Shown here: positions 22,601 through 35,069 of the stretch, piece by piece | Layout of the letters: each line of letters starts with the position of its first letter | How positions within the stretch are numbered: the stretch's first letter is position 1 | Source of the DNA: Planococcus citri | Lineage: Eukaryota > Arthropoda > Insecta > Hemiptera > Pseudococcidae | Reading direction: 5' to 3' | Length of the DNA stretch: 64,000 nucleotides | Assembly: GCF_950023065.1 (NCBI RefSeq) | Contig: NC_088677.1 | Span: forward strand, 24,573,230 to 24,637,229 | Program-made: the position numbers and the translations under genes | The notes under the pieces: generated by a model | The model's input: the letters and a program-made list of their open reading frames with translations, nothing else | Databases searched by the model: none | Told to the model about the DNA's origin: nothing

Positions 22601-25560
22601 TTTCCAACGTTCATAGTCTGGGCAGTTTTACTTTACACTTAGCGTAAAAATTCAATTAAATTAATCACGTTCAAAAACTCAGTTCTGCTGCTAAACAATA
22701 AAGAACAACTAAAAAATGAATACCCTGATCAAGTTTTATTCATCTCGAAAGATTCAAGAGTGCTTACTACGGATGCTAGCGTAAATCTGGTACTTTGATG
22801 AAGATGTATAGATGGATCGAATTATACGTTGTTATCGTTATCTCGTTCAATTCTGGTACTCGATAAGACTGATGAAATTTTAGAAGGTTCGCTAGATTTT
22901 CCTAAGGCCTAAAACATCGCGAAATTATGTGAAAATTGATGTAAAAACACTTTTTAACAAAACATAAAACTTTAGTTGTCACTTTTATCGATCATTGACT
23001 CAAATTCTGCGTATCATTCGCGGAAATTTTGGACTTTACCGTTAAAATCTGGTACTGGGAGGTCTTGGATGGCTGGTTTTAATTAAGATGACCTCATAAA
23101 ATGGTCGAGTTCCTGTTTTGGACGAGTCTATGAGGCCCATAAGTCCTTCATCGATCCTTTCTACTTTTTCAAGAGCTTCTTTTTCCAGGCCTCTAGGTGT
23201 GAATAAAAAATTATTAAAAACTGACGAGTGATGAAATTTGGCCATGTTTGAGCCAAAATTGCACGAAAAATATTGTTGAAATGTGTTCAAAATGCATAAA
23301 GAACATATTATGTAAAAGAGCAGAAATCATTGAAACTGAACAATTTCAAGTAACATTTTTTAGTGCTCAAATTTCATCACTTTCTGATTATTTTTAATGA
23401 TTTTAATGCCTTTTTGTAGTTTTTGCACGATTTCGGTGACACTAAATGATTTTAGTTTCATATGTGATCGGAAAATGAGTGGTTCCTAGACAGTTTTCTG
23501 GTTGGAAAATACGTCTTTAACGCATTACGTATAAATAATGCTATTGGTTTCCTGCACGGCTGCACAGAGGTTCCCGGAATTCAAGATGAATATTGGGGAA
23601 AATGGAGCGTTAAGTTCATACGTTCAAAAACGAAATATTCAATTCTACTGCCAAACATGAACAACTGCTCAAAAACGAATATGGTACCATTTAAAAGTTT
23701 TATTTATCACGAAAAATACAAGAGTCCTTACTATAGTTACTGGCATGTTCACTACAGCCTTCTTTAATAGCATTATCTTTTTGTTGCTAGCCAGAGGAAA
23801 AAACTTCCATTGTTTTGAGGCTTGATAGTTTCTTCTCAATACGCAATCACCAAGATTCAGTTTTTGATTATGGGAATCACTATTTTACTGTTTTTGACAC
23901 TTTTTTTTCCTTTTTTTCTCGCTGAATTGGACAGAAATTGAAATTTTTGAGACTTGTGGACCCCTGTTGGCCCCGTAGCATTATGATTGGCCTGCTACAG
24001 ATTATACGATAAACATTAAACATCTTTTTACTGTTGGAGAAAAAAAAACTGGTCAAATTGTTCCCTGTTCACTTGTAAGGTTTTCTTGTTGGGTGCGAAG
24101 GTCAAGACATGATTTCTCAGAATGGGATACAATGCAACGTGTAATTTGAACGAAAAAAAAAAATGCTTTAAAAAGTATTAAAATTATTTCAAAGTAAGTA
24201 CCAAACACTGAATTAAAATTTGGAAAAACTTGGCAAAATTTTAAAATATGAAAAGTATTATTCAAATTATTTAAAATGACCAAAAACTATAATGAAATTT
24301 CAGAAATTTTTTTTGCAAAATCCAGCAAAAAAAGTTGTCAAAACATCTTTGAAATAACATAAAAATACTTTTACAAAGTACCATGTAATAAAGCTTTAAA
24401 ATCACTAAAAATTACATAACTTGATTGAATTTCAGCAAAATTCAGTTTCTATTGAATTAATGTAAAAAAACGTTATTAAAACTGTTGAAGGACTTGAAAA
24501 TCATTCAATAAGGTAACAAAATGTGATGAAATTTCAACAGAATTTGGCAAAATTTCCTGAAAACATCAAAATTTGGTACTGGGTGATCTTGTATTTTGAT
24601 CATCGGATACGATTTTGGACCCTTTTCATCCATTTGGGGTCATGTTATGCCCCTCCAAAAAATGACCTTTCTGTAATTTTCAACTTTGACCCTCCCCACT
24701 CCAGAGGTCAACTCTAGCTTCCAAAAGGATCCCATTCCCCAAGTTTGACTTCATTTTATCAATTAGAACAGGTTACAGGCCCCAAATCATAAAATGTAAA
24801 ATTATTGAAATCACATCACTTTGAGGGGTCGTAGCGCCACCCCCCTTGAGGCTAGGGAGTTGGTCGATAGCTCATTTGATAGGTATTGGGGAGGAGATGA
24901 AATGATCACTGGGCTCATTTTACTCAAAATTCAATATTTCAGGAGTTCTCGATGAAAAACTGATTTTGGGGGGGGGCTTTGATCCACTGTGGGGGGGGTT
25001 AGCTCGTGGGGTAGGGGCGGGGACTTTTAGTATGTTGTTCAGCACACCACCCTAGACAATATTCACCAAAAAAACCTTTGTTTGCAATTATGTTTGGGTT
25101 CGCCCATTTTTTTCTGCAATTTGCCTGGGCTAAAAGCGTTACTGATTGAGTTGATTTTACCAGAACAATCATAAAACAAGTTTATGGAATCAACACACGT
25201 TCTTTGCAAAGTATCTTTTCTTTTTTGACTACTTGAGCTCTTGTTTTGTACGAGTCAATGAGGTCCATAAGTCCTTCATCGATCTTCCCTAGCTTTTCAA
25301 TAGCCTTTTTCCAGACCCCTAGGAGTGAATAAAAAATTATCAAAAACTGATGAGTGATGAAATTTTGGCCAAATTTGGGCCAAAAATTGCATGAAAAAAA
25401 TATTATTGTAATGTATGTTCAAAATGCATAAAAAAACACATAATAACAAGAGCTGAAATAATCATTAAAACTTGACAATCGTTTGTGTAATTATTCAAGT
25501 AACATTTTTTAGTGGTCAAATTTAATCACTTTCTGATTATTTTAAATGATTGTTTTGATT
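22601..25560. repeat. Diverged dispersed repeats in direct pairs
   Basis: 23109-23410 and 25238-25553 are direct copies (ATAAGTCCTTCATCGATC, GAATAAAAAATTAT, TTCAAGTAACATTTTTTAGTG in order). A second pair is 22665-22780 and 23620-23740 (AAYTGCTNAAAAAYGAATA, then AGTTTTATT.ATC.CGAAA). No TG/CA ends or target duplications support reading them as LTRs. No protein-coding region is seen. Confidence 0.6.
24968..25022 (+). other. G-run cluster (G-quadruplex candidate)
   Basis: Runs of 9 G (24968-24976), 8 G (24991-24998) and then three runs of 4 G (25008-25011, 25014-25017, 25019-25022) occur within 55 bp. Short spacers separate the last three, so an intramolecular quadruplex is plausible if one longer loop is allowed. 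A similar cluster is at 3180-3206. Confidence 0.6.
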
Positions 25561-26340
25561 TTTTTGAGTGCTTTGATGTGGGTTTGAACATATCGTCGAT
25601 GTATTTTTCGAACAGTTTTTGCTGAGTTTTGATTTTTTTTTCTTGAAATTTTCATCTTTTTTTTTTAGTGATTCCTGATTATAAATGATTTTAATGATTT
25701 TCAAGTGCTTTAATGTCATTGTGAACTTTTTTTTCGATGTTTTATGCGATTTTCACTTTCAACCGAATTTATGGCTAAAATTTCATTTTTTTTTTTTTAA
25801 TTTTAATGATCCTAAGGCTTTTATATAATCTTTTATGTTATTTTCAATGACTTTTTATCAATTTTTGCCAATGTTGCCAAATCTTCATAAAATTTTATAA
25901 GTTTTTGTTGATGTTTATTGTCTTTATGTTATTTGTAGCGTAATTATAACTCGTAAAATCGCAGAAACGAAATTCAATTACTTACTCGGCTACCTATTAA
26001 ACAGTCTCATTTAACCGCAAATGAAATTGTTAAAATACGTTACAAGACGACCCAGTGTGCATTTTTTTGTAAATTTTGCCAAGCTTTGATGAAATGTTAT
26101 TGTTTTTTTGTAGTTTTAAATCATTTTAATGTTTTTTCAAAAGGTTTTTGTGTCATTATACATTTTGGCGTTTTTCAATGATTTTAGTGATATTTTCATG
26201 TTCTTACGTATATTATCATTTTAACAGTTTTTAAAAAGGTATTTGTTTTGAGCGAGTTTTGCCAAATTTTACTGGAATCTCATTAGTTTTTAGTAATTTG
26301 AAATGAAAGATGTGTTTTCGCGTCATTCCCAAAATTTTTC
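25561..26340. repeat. T-rich degenerate low-complexity stretch
   Basis: Dominated by loosely repeated TTTTAATGATTTT, TTTTTGTAGTTTT and TTTTCATG words. No regular period, no coding frame and no inverted termini. Confidence 0.6.
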
Positions 26341-27450
26341 AACTCGTGTTTTATGTAAGTAAAAATGATACTTCGTCAAATTTTTCCAAGTTTTCCTAAA
26401 AAGTGCCCTCTAAAGCATTGTTCGAAAAAAAAATTAAAAAATCCAAGTCCGTTGATACTTTTAAGAATTGTTCAATTACTGGTCAAAACCCTTGTAAATA
26501 ACTTCCTTTTCAATAATAAAAAAAAAAACAACTCCCTCAGCTTCCATTTAATGCTATTAAATGAATAGGTATTGTAATAATTTTCAGTGGTTCTAAAAAT
26601 TGAGAAAAATGAAATGAATCAAGGTCGGTAATTTTTAAAAAATAATTCCCATTTCTTTGTCATAATTATTCTGGAATAATCTCATTTTCAAAAGAATACC
26701 TTCCTTAATCCCTCAAAAAATGTTAGTTCCGTTACACAGAGGTCCTAAAAGCGGGAACAAAATTTTAAAAAGATAAAATTTGGTCATTGAATAATTTGTG
26801 AAGATTTTTCGTTTCTGGTCAAAATCTTTCTAATTGTAAGTACCTACTTAAGACCTTTTGCAAAAAATCTGTAGGTTTCCTTGATTCCCCAAACGACGCT
26901 GTTTTCCTTTATACAGAGGTCCTCAAAGTTAGGAAACGTTAAAAAAATGTAAAAATTGAGGCCTAAATTATTGTAGAGAAGTTTTAATTTCTAGTCGGAG
27001 ACCTTTTAAATGGCTCCCGTTTCTAGAAATTAGCACCCTTGTTTCTCTGACTCCCCTGAGTAAACACACAGAGGGGCATATGATATGGTGCAATATGCCT
27101 TCACCATTGTGAGGGGCCAACTTTTTCAGCGATTTTTTTTTTTACTTTAATAAAAATTACCGGTTTTCAGTGATGGGAGCAAAAATAATTGCAAAGGAAT
27201 TCTTTCGTAAGTACTCGTATAGGTAGGTATAAATAAGAAAATACGCCAGTTTCCATTTTTGGGAATAAAGATCAAAATTTCTATTTTGAGATAAACTCAA
27301 TAAAAATCATGATTACTATTTTCAAGTTCAATGCAAAATTTATCTGAAAAAAGAAATGAAGCGACCAAATAAGTCACTAGCAAAAACTTTCTTGTAATCA
27401 GCAAACTAATTATTAGATACCTATTTGTCGTTAACCATTTGATTGAAATA
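26341..27450 (+). repeat. Dispersed repeat family F, copy 1
   Basis: Contains GAATGAATCAAGGTNGGTA, TCTTTGTCATAATTATTCTG, TTCTGGTCAAAATC, TTTGATTCCCCAAACNANGCT and the closing GCGACCAAATAAGTCAC...CTTGTAATCAGCAAAC. The same order recurs at 30861-31990 and, partly, at 32520-32890. The close of this copy is the empty site for the retroposed insertion at 31588. Confidence 0.7.
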
Positions 27451-27580
27451 GTTCGTGGATCTAGCGTGAAAGCTTGTAAGCTGAGCTTCTATTAAAATTT
27501 TGAAGGAAAGAATCAGTTTTACTTGAAAAATGAAGTGTACAAAACAATTGGCAGAATTAAAATTAATTTTAAAATCATAC

Positions 27581-27803
27581 CTAAAATTATCATGAATGTT
27601 CGCATAGGTTTGTGACAGCGTTTGTGGTCATTGACCCTATCAATATAAACTTTGAACTCCCCCGAAGTATCATTGCACCGGATCGCATTACTGCATTTTG
27701 AAACTCGAGTACAACAAAATGAAATTAAGATATCTACGTAGAAATGTAAATACACTACGAGTAAAAAAATACCGAAGCGAACAAGACTAACATGTTCTTT
27801 CAT
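27581..27803 (-). CDS. Candidate coding exon with N-terminal hydrophobic segment (unrecognised)
   Basis: From the ATG at 27803 the minus strand is open for 94 codons. The stretch to 27581 ends in TTTTAG/GTATGA, a fair splice donor, so the real exon may stop there after about 74 codons. The peptide has a charged start (MKEHVSLVR), a hydrophobic run of about 20 residues (about 10-31) like a signal or membrane segment, then a cysteine-bearing hydrophilic part (C at about 37, 42 and 57). Upstream on the same strand are a TATA-like box (28027-28033), a purine-rich leader and a second donor (CACGGA/GTAAGTATTC, cut after 27883). That layout suits a leader exon, a short intron and this exon. No family is recognised. 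Codon choice looks less AT-driven than the surroundings, which is weak support; a chance frame remains possible. Confidence 0.25.
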
Positions 27804-27882
27804 ATCGTATCAAATTTTTTTCTTGTAATTCGCAAACGATACTCTTTTATGCAAAAACAAAGAGCAAAAATTGAATACTTAC

Positions 27883-28033
27883 TCCGTGCGCTGATAGTCA
27901 GAGAGCAGGAATGTAGTTGAGTCGCTTCCTGATACTCATTAGTGTAATAAGAATAACATCTCTAGAAGAAGAAAATTTCGCTAAAATATCTCGTTGTCGT
28001 CCCTTTGTTTAAAATTCAATTTTCATCTTTATA
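27883..28033 (-). promoter_or_regulatory. Possible TATA box, leader exon and donor
   Basis: TATAAAG lies at 28033-28027 on the minus strand. About 145 bp downstream is the donor-like CGGA/GTAAGTATTC. If both are used, the intervening segment would be a 5' leader for the candidate exon at 27581-27803. Purely sequence-pattern evidence. Confidence 0.2.
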
Positions 28034-28049
28034 CGAGATAGGTAGGTAT

Positions 28050-29270
28050 GCGAGAGTACGACGAAATTGTCTGCTCGAAGAATCCTCCTCTTTTCTTTCT
28101 GTAAATTATGTCGATGGAAATTATTTATAACGCAGTTGACAAAAAATTACTGTAAAATTTCCAACTCTTTCATTGTACATAGGTACGCTCGTTATTTTTT
28201 TATGCATTATGCAACAGAGGGGGAAAGGGGGGAGAGTGAATTTTTCCGTTTCCTTTGTGAAATATTGACTCGGAATTAATTTTCGTAATTTTATAAGGTG
28301 GGAGTTTTTTGCAAATTGCGAGGTGGAAAGTGGTTGTAAAGGAGGTGTGGATTAGGGTGTTTTTTAGTTGAATTTTTTTTCTCAGAGTTGTGCATTAGTG
28401 AAAAAATTTGTGTTGATGAATTTCTATTTTTTGTTTGCTTATAACCTTATTGTTGATTTAGGTTGTGATGGAAATCAAATACATATTTCATAAATGTAGA
28501 TTACAATCTGCTTGGATTGCAATTCTCACAAAATACGTATGTTTTATTTCAAAGCGAATTGACCAGTGAAATGTCTATTAATAACCTACTATAAGTAATT
28601 AGGATTTGCTTACCAGTTCCTGGAACGAACCGCTGTAAAGATGTATTTAGACTTCGAAACGATCTTGAATTGGGCCCTCTACTTCGCCATTCTGCACCAA
28701 TTATTCCTCAAATGGGCTAAAAATAGGTACCTAGGTAGTAGGTACTGCTTTTGAAGTTCAATGTATAAAAGTTAAAAAATGGACGAACATTATTGGAAAT
28801 GTTTTTTGTGGAGATTGTTGACTCTCATTTGGTTTCTAGATAAAATATGGCTAAAAAAACAGGCGTGAATGATTTTTTAAATATTTTCAGAAATTCATTC
28901 AAAAATTGAGGAAAGTATTGAATTTTGAACTTGATATTCGTGGAAATCGCATCAGAATGGAATTTGAGTGATTCTATTCAATGAGATTATTAGGTTAATC
29001 CCTTGCCTCCCTCTTCCACTTCATTTAGAGATTGTTTGAATTTTGAAAGTAGAAGTAGGTGTTTTTCTTAATTTTTTAACATTACCTACAATAAAAGATC
29101 GAGGGGTTGGTAGTGCTTTTTTTCAAGATTTCAGTCAATTGGAAATATTTAAAAAAAGAAAAAAAATAAGACTTCATCTGAATAAAAAAAACGATAAGTT
29201 CTTAGTTGATTTATGGAGAAGATTTTGTGAGTACTTAATCCTTAAAATTTGAGAAATTTTGAAAATGAAT
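28050..29270. other. No recognisable content
   Basis: AT-rich single-copy-looking sequence. Short frames (28067-28279, 29043-29252) have no recognisable motifs. I see no inverted termini or tandem repeats. Confidence 0.5.
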
Positions 29271-30370
29271 ACCTCTTAAAATTTTTCTACCTACAAGAGA
29301 AGTATTCCCAACTGGCAGAAAAATATTTGAGCCAGACAAAGCTGAATCGAAAGAGTATGCAAAATTTATTCATCCGTCAAACTTCCAAACGCTGAAGTCT
29401 TTTTTTGAGTTTTGGTCAATTTTAAAAACTCAAAATTGGGCCTAACATGTGAAAAAAAATAAAAACTTTTACCAAATGGACCTAGAGAGCTGAAATTTGG
29501 TAACACTGTTTCAAACCGCTTTGAGCAGTTCTGAAGTCTCCAGCAGATTTTTGAAAGTTGCTTTCCATAAAATTTTACGAAGGTGGTTTTAAGGCGTTCT
29601 GGATGCTCCAGCAGTATTTTGAAAATTTCAGATTTTCAAGAAATGTTATAAAAACTGTCCAGATGAACATCGGTAAGTGTGAGTACGATTGTCGCTTGTT
29701 AGTGACTCACTTGAACTATTACACCCCATTCGCCCAAAATTGGTTTTCGCTGGTTCTTCGGAACCAGATATTTCTCCAGCGATCTCAATTGAAAAATTGA
29801 CAAACATACGTTTACGAATTGTCAAAAACCGATTTCAGGAAAACGATGTGAAATCTTCAAGTGCATCAATGAGAAGCACGAGTCACGTTTAAGTATGATT
29901 ACGTACTACGTGCCTAACCAGAATTTCCAAAATGTGTGTAGAGGCTCCAGAACGGTTCGAAGCAGCCTCAAAATTCAAATTGACTCAATAATAATGAAAT
30001 TGGAGTATTAGAATAATTTTGATTTCAGTCTTCCAACTTCATCATTGGGTAAATTTTGTAGAAATTTCAACGTACAGAAATCCACTGTAGGCTCCAGAAC
30101 TCTTCAAAACAAACATATTGAAACCATTTATATCGATTTGTAGCGTTGAAAATAGGTTTTGTACGTACCAAATTTCAGCTCTTTTGGTCAATTTGGTAAA
30201 ATTTTGATTTTATTTCTCATTTTAGACTCTGATTTTTAGAAATTCACCAAAAATTGAATAAATGCACCTCGGCCTTCAACATTTTGCTGATGATTACATA
30301 TGTATTTTTGCACGCGCTTTCGGTTGAGCTATTGAGCGTTGTTCAGTTTGAAAAAATGTCTGCCAATCTT
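29271..30370. repeat. Dispersed repeat related to the tail of unit E
   Basis: Shares TCTCCAGCAGATTTTTGAAAGTTG, CATAAAATTTTACGAAGGTGG, TACCAAATTTCAGCTC and AATTCACCAAAAATTGAATAAATGCACCTC with 20000-20800, in the same order. Diverged. No gene is seen. Confidence 0.55.
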
Positions 30371-30860
30371 GAACACGAAAAGAAAACAACTTGAGAAGGA
30401 TCATAATAATTATGATTACCTAGGTACCTACTTTATTCGTAATTTTTTAGAAAATAGTCTGCATTCTACTTTGGATTGCGAAAAATAAATATCGAGATAT
30501 TTTAACTCAACTTACCGGTAATCCTCATTTTGAGGACTTGCTTGGTATATTCTGAGACCTCTAAAATGTGTCATCTTATCGTCTCATCTCTATTGATTTT
30601 CAAACTGGTTCACGGAAGCTGGGCCTGCCACTTTATTCTTGGTACCACGTGAACAACATTTTGCTTTGCTTACATGGTTTTCAACTAAAGCGATTATTAG
30701 GTTAATTTCATCCTATGCATTGAGAATAAGTTTCTTTGCGCTCGTTATCCAAGTGAGTTGTAAAAATGTACTCGGATCTCTTAGCTTGTAGTAATTTGTT
30801 GTTGTGTTATACTTCCTTTTCAAAAAAAAACAAAACAACTTCCTTCCTTTCACTAGTACT
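30371..30860. other. No recognisable content
   Basis: AT-rich sequence without a coding frame, inverted termini or clear match elsewhere in the window. Confidence 0.4.
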
Positions 30861-31990
30861 AGATATTGGACATTGGTGGTTTCATCTACTTACAACAGCA
30901 GCTGTACACAGGTTCCCAAGATTGAGAAAAATGGAATGAATCAAGGTTGGTATTTTAAAAAAAAATCCATTTCTTTGTCATAATTATTCTGAAAAAATCT
31001 CATTTTCAAAAGAAAACCTTCTTGGTCTAACAAAAAATGTCTTAGGTTCTCAAAGTGGGAACAAAACTTGAAAAATGTGAAATGTAGTTGTTGAACAATT
31101 TGCGATAATTTTTCATTTCTGGTTAAAATCCTTCAAAGTTGCCAAGACCCTTTGCAAGAAATATGTAGGTTTCTTTGATTCCCCAAACAATGCTTTTTTC
31201 ACAATATCAATACAGAGGTTCTAAAAGTTTGGATACATTTGAAAAAATAAATAATAAGTACTTGATGCCTAAATTATTTTTAAAAAGTTTTCATTTTTAT
31301 TCAGAGTTGTTTTAAATGACTCCCTTTTCGAGAAACAGGCACCCTTGGTTCCTCTAGGTGCTGAAATTTTCAGTGATGGGAGCAAAAATAATTTCAAAGA
31401 AGTTCTTTCAAAAGTAAATGGGGAAATTCACCAACATTTCCATTTTTGGGAATTATGAGAAAAAGTTTTGTTTTTAGATGAATGCAAAACTCACCGTTAT
31501 TTGCATGTTCATTGTTTAATGCCAAATTCTTCTGAAAAAAAAAATCAAGCAACCAAATAAGTCATAAGCAGAAACCTTCTTGCAATCTTTTTTTTTTTTT
31601 TTGATTTTGAACTTCCAAATCATTTTCTTTACACACCAACCTGTCTCCGACCCTCAGACCCACCTCATACTCACTTCACACACAATCAGCAAACTATAAC
31701 ATCATATGAGTATAAATTCAAGCTTCAAATTTAGTATCACACTTCAATTCAATTCAAATAATTCATTGTAAGTTACTGCAAGCGGCATTTACAAGTGAAT
31801 TACACAGGCATTGCTTATTGAGCTAATTTATATGCTTATGGTTGACATTTCTGGTTATTTTAGTACGAGTACAGTACATATGTACTTTGTTTTTAGATAA
31901 ATGCAAAACTCACCATTGTTGCATGTTTATTGTTTAATGCCAAATTTGTATCAAGCGACCAAATAAGTCATAAGCAGAAACCCTCTTGCA
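30861..31990 (+). repeat. Dispersed repeat family F, copy 2
   Basis: Aligns with 26590-27420 (same ordered words) and ends GACCAAATAAGTCATAAGCAGAAACC, which occurs twice (31545-31580 and 31950-31985) because the region was internally duplicated. It contains the retroposed insertion at 31588-31682. Confidence 0.7.
31588..31682 (-). mobile_element. Short retroposed sequence with poly(A) tail and CAATC duplication
   Basis: On the minus strand a roughly 80-nt G-rich sequence ends in a 15-nt A run (T run 31588-31602). CAATC flanks it on both sides (31583-31587, 31683-31687). The sister copies near 27390 and 32870 read CTTGNAATCA directly, confirming an insertion. Tail plus target duplication indicates LINE-mediated retroposition of a small RNA or truncated SINE. 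The source RNA is not recognised and no A/B box is obvious. Confidence 0.7.
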
Positions 31991-32346
31991 ATCAATGTAA
32001 TTTTGAGCAGTTCATCAGTTCATCTTTATATCGCTAGGATCGCTATTATAAAGATGAATGTTTTTTGTCAATTTGATGTGGCAATGTCACATTTTTCATT
32101 GGGTTCCACTACCTGGTTCTGTACCTGGGTAACCGTGTTAACCATGTCAACCGTGTCAGAAACCCGGCAATCTGGGTACCCATTGAACTCTGGATTTTAG
32201 TATCATACGTCAATTCAGTTCAAATAATTTATTGTAAGTTACTGCAAGCGGCATTTACTAGTCAATTACATATGTAGGCATTGCTTATTCAGCTAATTTA
32301 TAATTATTATGCTTATGGTTAACATTTCCAGTTATTTTAGTAGCTA
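31730..32346 (+). repeat. Direct duplication with period about 466
   Basis: 31730-31866 and 32197-32346 share TTTAGTATCANAC.TCAATTCA, GTAAGTTACTGCAAGCGGCA and GGCATTGCTTATTNAGCTAA in order. The intervening part includes a second copy of the family F end. No gene is seen. Confidence 0.75.
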
Positions 32347-32519
32347 CATAATAAAGAATTTATTAAGTACATACCTACATAAGAATAATGTACAATATAG
32401 AATACATAATGAATATGAATAATTGAACACTAGTAATATTGATATATATAAAATCTGCCACACCGGGAATCGTCTAGTTTGAGCTCAAAATGTCAAGAAC
32501 TATCAAAATTTCTGACCCC

Positions 32520-32890
32520 CGACCTTTTTATCCAAAGTTGGGCCTACTGCAATAGCCATCATTTTTTACAAAAATTTGGCTAAAAAAAATGAATAAAAAA
32601 TTGAGGCTTAAATTATTTTGAAGAAGTTTTTATTTCGATCCGAGTCCTTTTAAATAACCCCCTTTTCAAGAAATTGGCTCCCTTGGTTCCCCAGGAGACT
32701 AAAATTTTCTGGGATTGAAGCATGCAAGGAAATTCTTTCTCAAGTAATATGAGGGAAATTCACCAACATTTCCATTTTTTAAAATTATGAGTGAAATTTC
32801 TATTTTGAGATGAATGCAAAACTCACAACCAAGCAACCAAATAAGTCATAAACAAAAACTCTCTTGCAATCACCAAAATAAAATATTAAG
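32520..32890 (+). repeat. Dispersed repeat family F, copy 3 (partial)
   Basis: Matches the second half of copies 1 and 2 (TTGAGGCTTAAATTATTTTGAAGAAG, AGAAATTGGCTCCCTTGG, TTCACCAACATTTCCATTTTT, ACCAAATAAGTCATAAACAAAAAC). Diverged and non-coding. Confidence 0.6.
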
Positions 32891-32924
32891 AAGGCTAAAT
32901 ACTGAGATTCCATGATGGAAAGCT

Positions 32925-33450
32925 AGTCGAAAGCTAAAAGCTAAAAGCTGAAAGCCAAAGGAAGTTTGGGATTTTTGAAAGCTAAAAGCTGAAGCCAAAA
33001 GCTTAATTTTTTCAGCTTTCTTTCAGCTTTTTTTACATGTTTATCTGGTTTGGTTTCAGTTTCATTGTTTTGTAGTTATAGCCATTTTCCCAATTTTGTT
33101 TTAATTTTTTTCATCGTTTTGTAGTTATAGCCATTTTCCCAATTTTGTTTTAATTTTTTTCATCGTTTTGTTTGATTCTAATTTATTTGATTCTAATTTA
33201 TTTATATTCTCATTAAAGTACACGTTTCCTATTTTGAATTATACTCATATGTATTTCATTTCAACTTTCAATCATCCATGGCGTACTTTTCTGTGTTGTA
33301 GCAATGTGTGAAAATATTAAAAGCCAAAAGCTGAAAGCCAAAAGCTAAATAAAAGCCGAAAGCCAATGATTTTTGGAAGCTAAAAGCTAGCCATTAGATA
33401 GTTTCATTAATTTGAAGAGCCAAAAGCTAAAGCTAAAGTTTCATCTTTTA
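32925..33450 (+). repeat. AAAGCT/AAAGCC word repeats around a 49-bp tandem duplication
   Basis: Degenerate tandem words AAAGCTAAAAGCTGAAAGCC fill 32925-33035 and recur at 33319-33450, partly in reverse orientation (TTTCAGCTTT). Between them 33062-33110 is repeated at 33111-33159 (TCATYGTTTTGTAGTTATAG), followed by a duplicated TTTGATTCTAATTTA. No gene is seen. Confidence 0.8.
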
Positions 33451-33479
33451 GCTTTCCATCCCATGTGAGATTCACTACT

Positions 33480-34915
33480 GCCTTAGTGACTGTTTTTGGC
33501 GCAATTCCTCCCAAATAGAGAATGCTACTAAAATTGTTATCAAGCACTAGGTACATGTTATTTTGTCAACCATGTAAGTATAAATGAATGGAGATTTTAA
33601 ATCGATGTTTTTGAATTTGACTTTTTGGGTGCACAATCCAGGAAACGTTCTGCGCATATGCTAGTTTACTTGTGTTGACTGTGATTATAAATGATCATTA
33701 GCCATGTTATGAATGGTCATCAACCCTTGAAGCATCACTGAAAAAGTTTCTCATCAATCTGTACTGTCTCTCTACCAATGTTTGACCAATCAGTGCACTA
33801 TTTACATCATGTTTGGCGCATGCACAAAAGGTTTCCTGCATTCTGCATCCAAAAAATTGGCTTCAACTTCAACTAATTTTTTTATGTTGGAAAAAAGAAT
33901 ATTAGTCGGTTTATACTTGGTTGATGGTGTTATTACAAAGTAATGGAATAATGGTAGGTCAGGCAACCACCTATAGTCCTCAATCAAATATGGTTTAACG
34001 CACAATGAGAATTATATAAGTGACAAACTTAGAATAAACTGAATAAAGTTAAATTCGACCTTTGATTTATATTGTCCTCGTTTTAATTGGCACAATAAGT
34101 AAATAGGTACCTACATAAAAGAAATCGAGGATGGGTTTTCTGCGCTACTCTGTCGTAGAATATGCATGCCAGATTGGGGGTATGTAGGGCAGACTAAAAT
34201 CTAGACACAGTTTCCTGAGAACACGAAACGAATCAAGTGGTACTGCTGAAATCAAGCACTTGGGTGGGGTACCATGACCTATTAGCATGCGGTTTTCTTG
34301 GTGAGTATCTGTAACATTAAGTTCAACCATTAGAAATCTGTGATTAATAACTTACTATTTCTAGGCTCTATCACACATTTGTAGGTAGAATAGGCCAGTC
34401 TTCACACTTGCGGGGTTATATCCTATTTTTTCATCTCAAGAATTTTGATCTGGAGATTTTTATTTCAAGATTTTTGATATCTGAATACCATGAGTGAATC
34501 GTTGCCTCATGGCAGTAAACTGAGATACTGCCTCTGGGAAAACTCTAAATAGACTGAGAAGTGGAACAACACACTCAAAATCCAACCTATAGAGATGGCA
34601 CTCATCTGACGACAACCTACATGTTGCCCAGATATAACGTGAACCCCTAAGAAAGTTTTTTATTAAAAATATAGTTTGGCAATGCGAAATAGATGCACAT
34701 GATTGATGGAATGTCATCACCTCAGTCTAGTAACAACCGATCATGCGCTATCATTATTATCATTCACTGTGATCAACCGAAACATTTAGCAGAAAACTTG
34801 TTTAGGGGTTCACGATATTTCTGGGCACCCTTTATGCGAATGCAGTGAGGTACAAAATGACAGCCACTTGTTCAAGTATTGATTATACAGTAACTACAAT
34901 GCTGACAAACTGGAC
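33480..34915. other. No recognisable gene
   Basis: Mostly single-copy-looking AT-rich sequence. A diverged inverted pair of TTAGGGGTTCACGNTATNTCTGGGC occurs at about 34640 (minus) and 34803 (plus). Minus-strand frames at 34145-34330 and 34460-34720 show no motif I can name. Confidence 0.45.
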
Positions 34916-35069
34916 CAGGGATGCCGCCGATATTATTGATTGCTAATTGATTAATTTTTTCCAATTATCGCGATTATCATGATATCACAATACCAACAAC
35001 TTGCAATGTTTTCTGCAAGGATCGCTAGTGTGCAATAAGAAATGGACGCTAAAAACTGGAGGGAGGCTG

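Noticed and set aside
23109..25553. Direct repeats 2.1 kb apart as LTRs of one element
   Set aside because: No TG/CA ends, no primer site or polypurine tract, no coding remnant between; better read as dispersed repeats.
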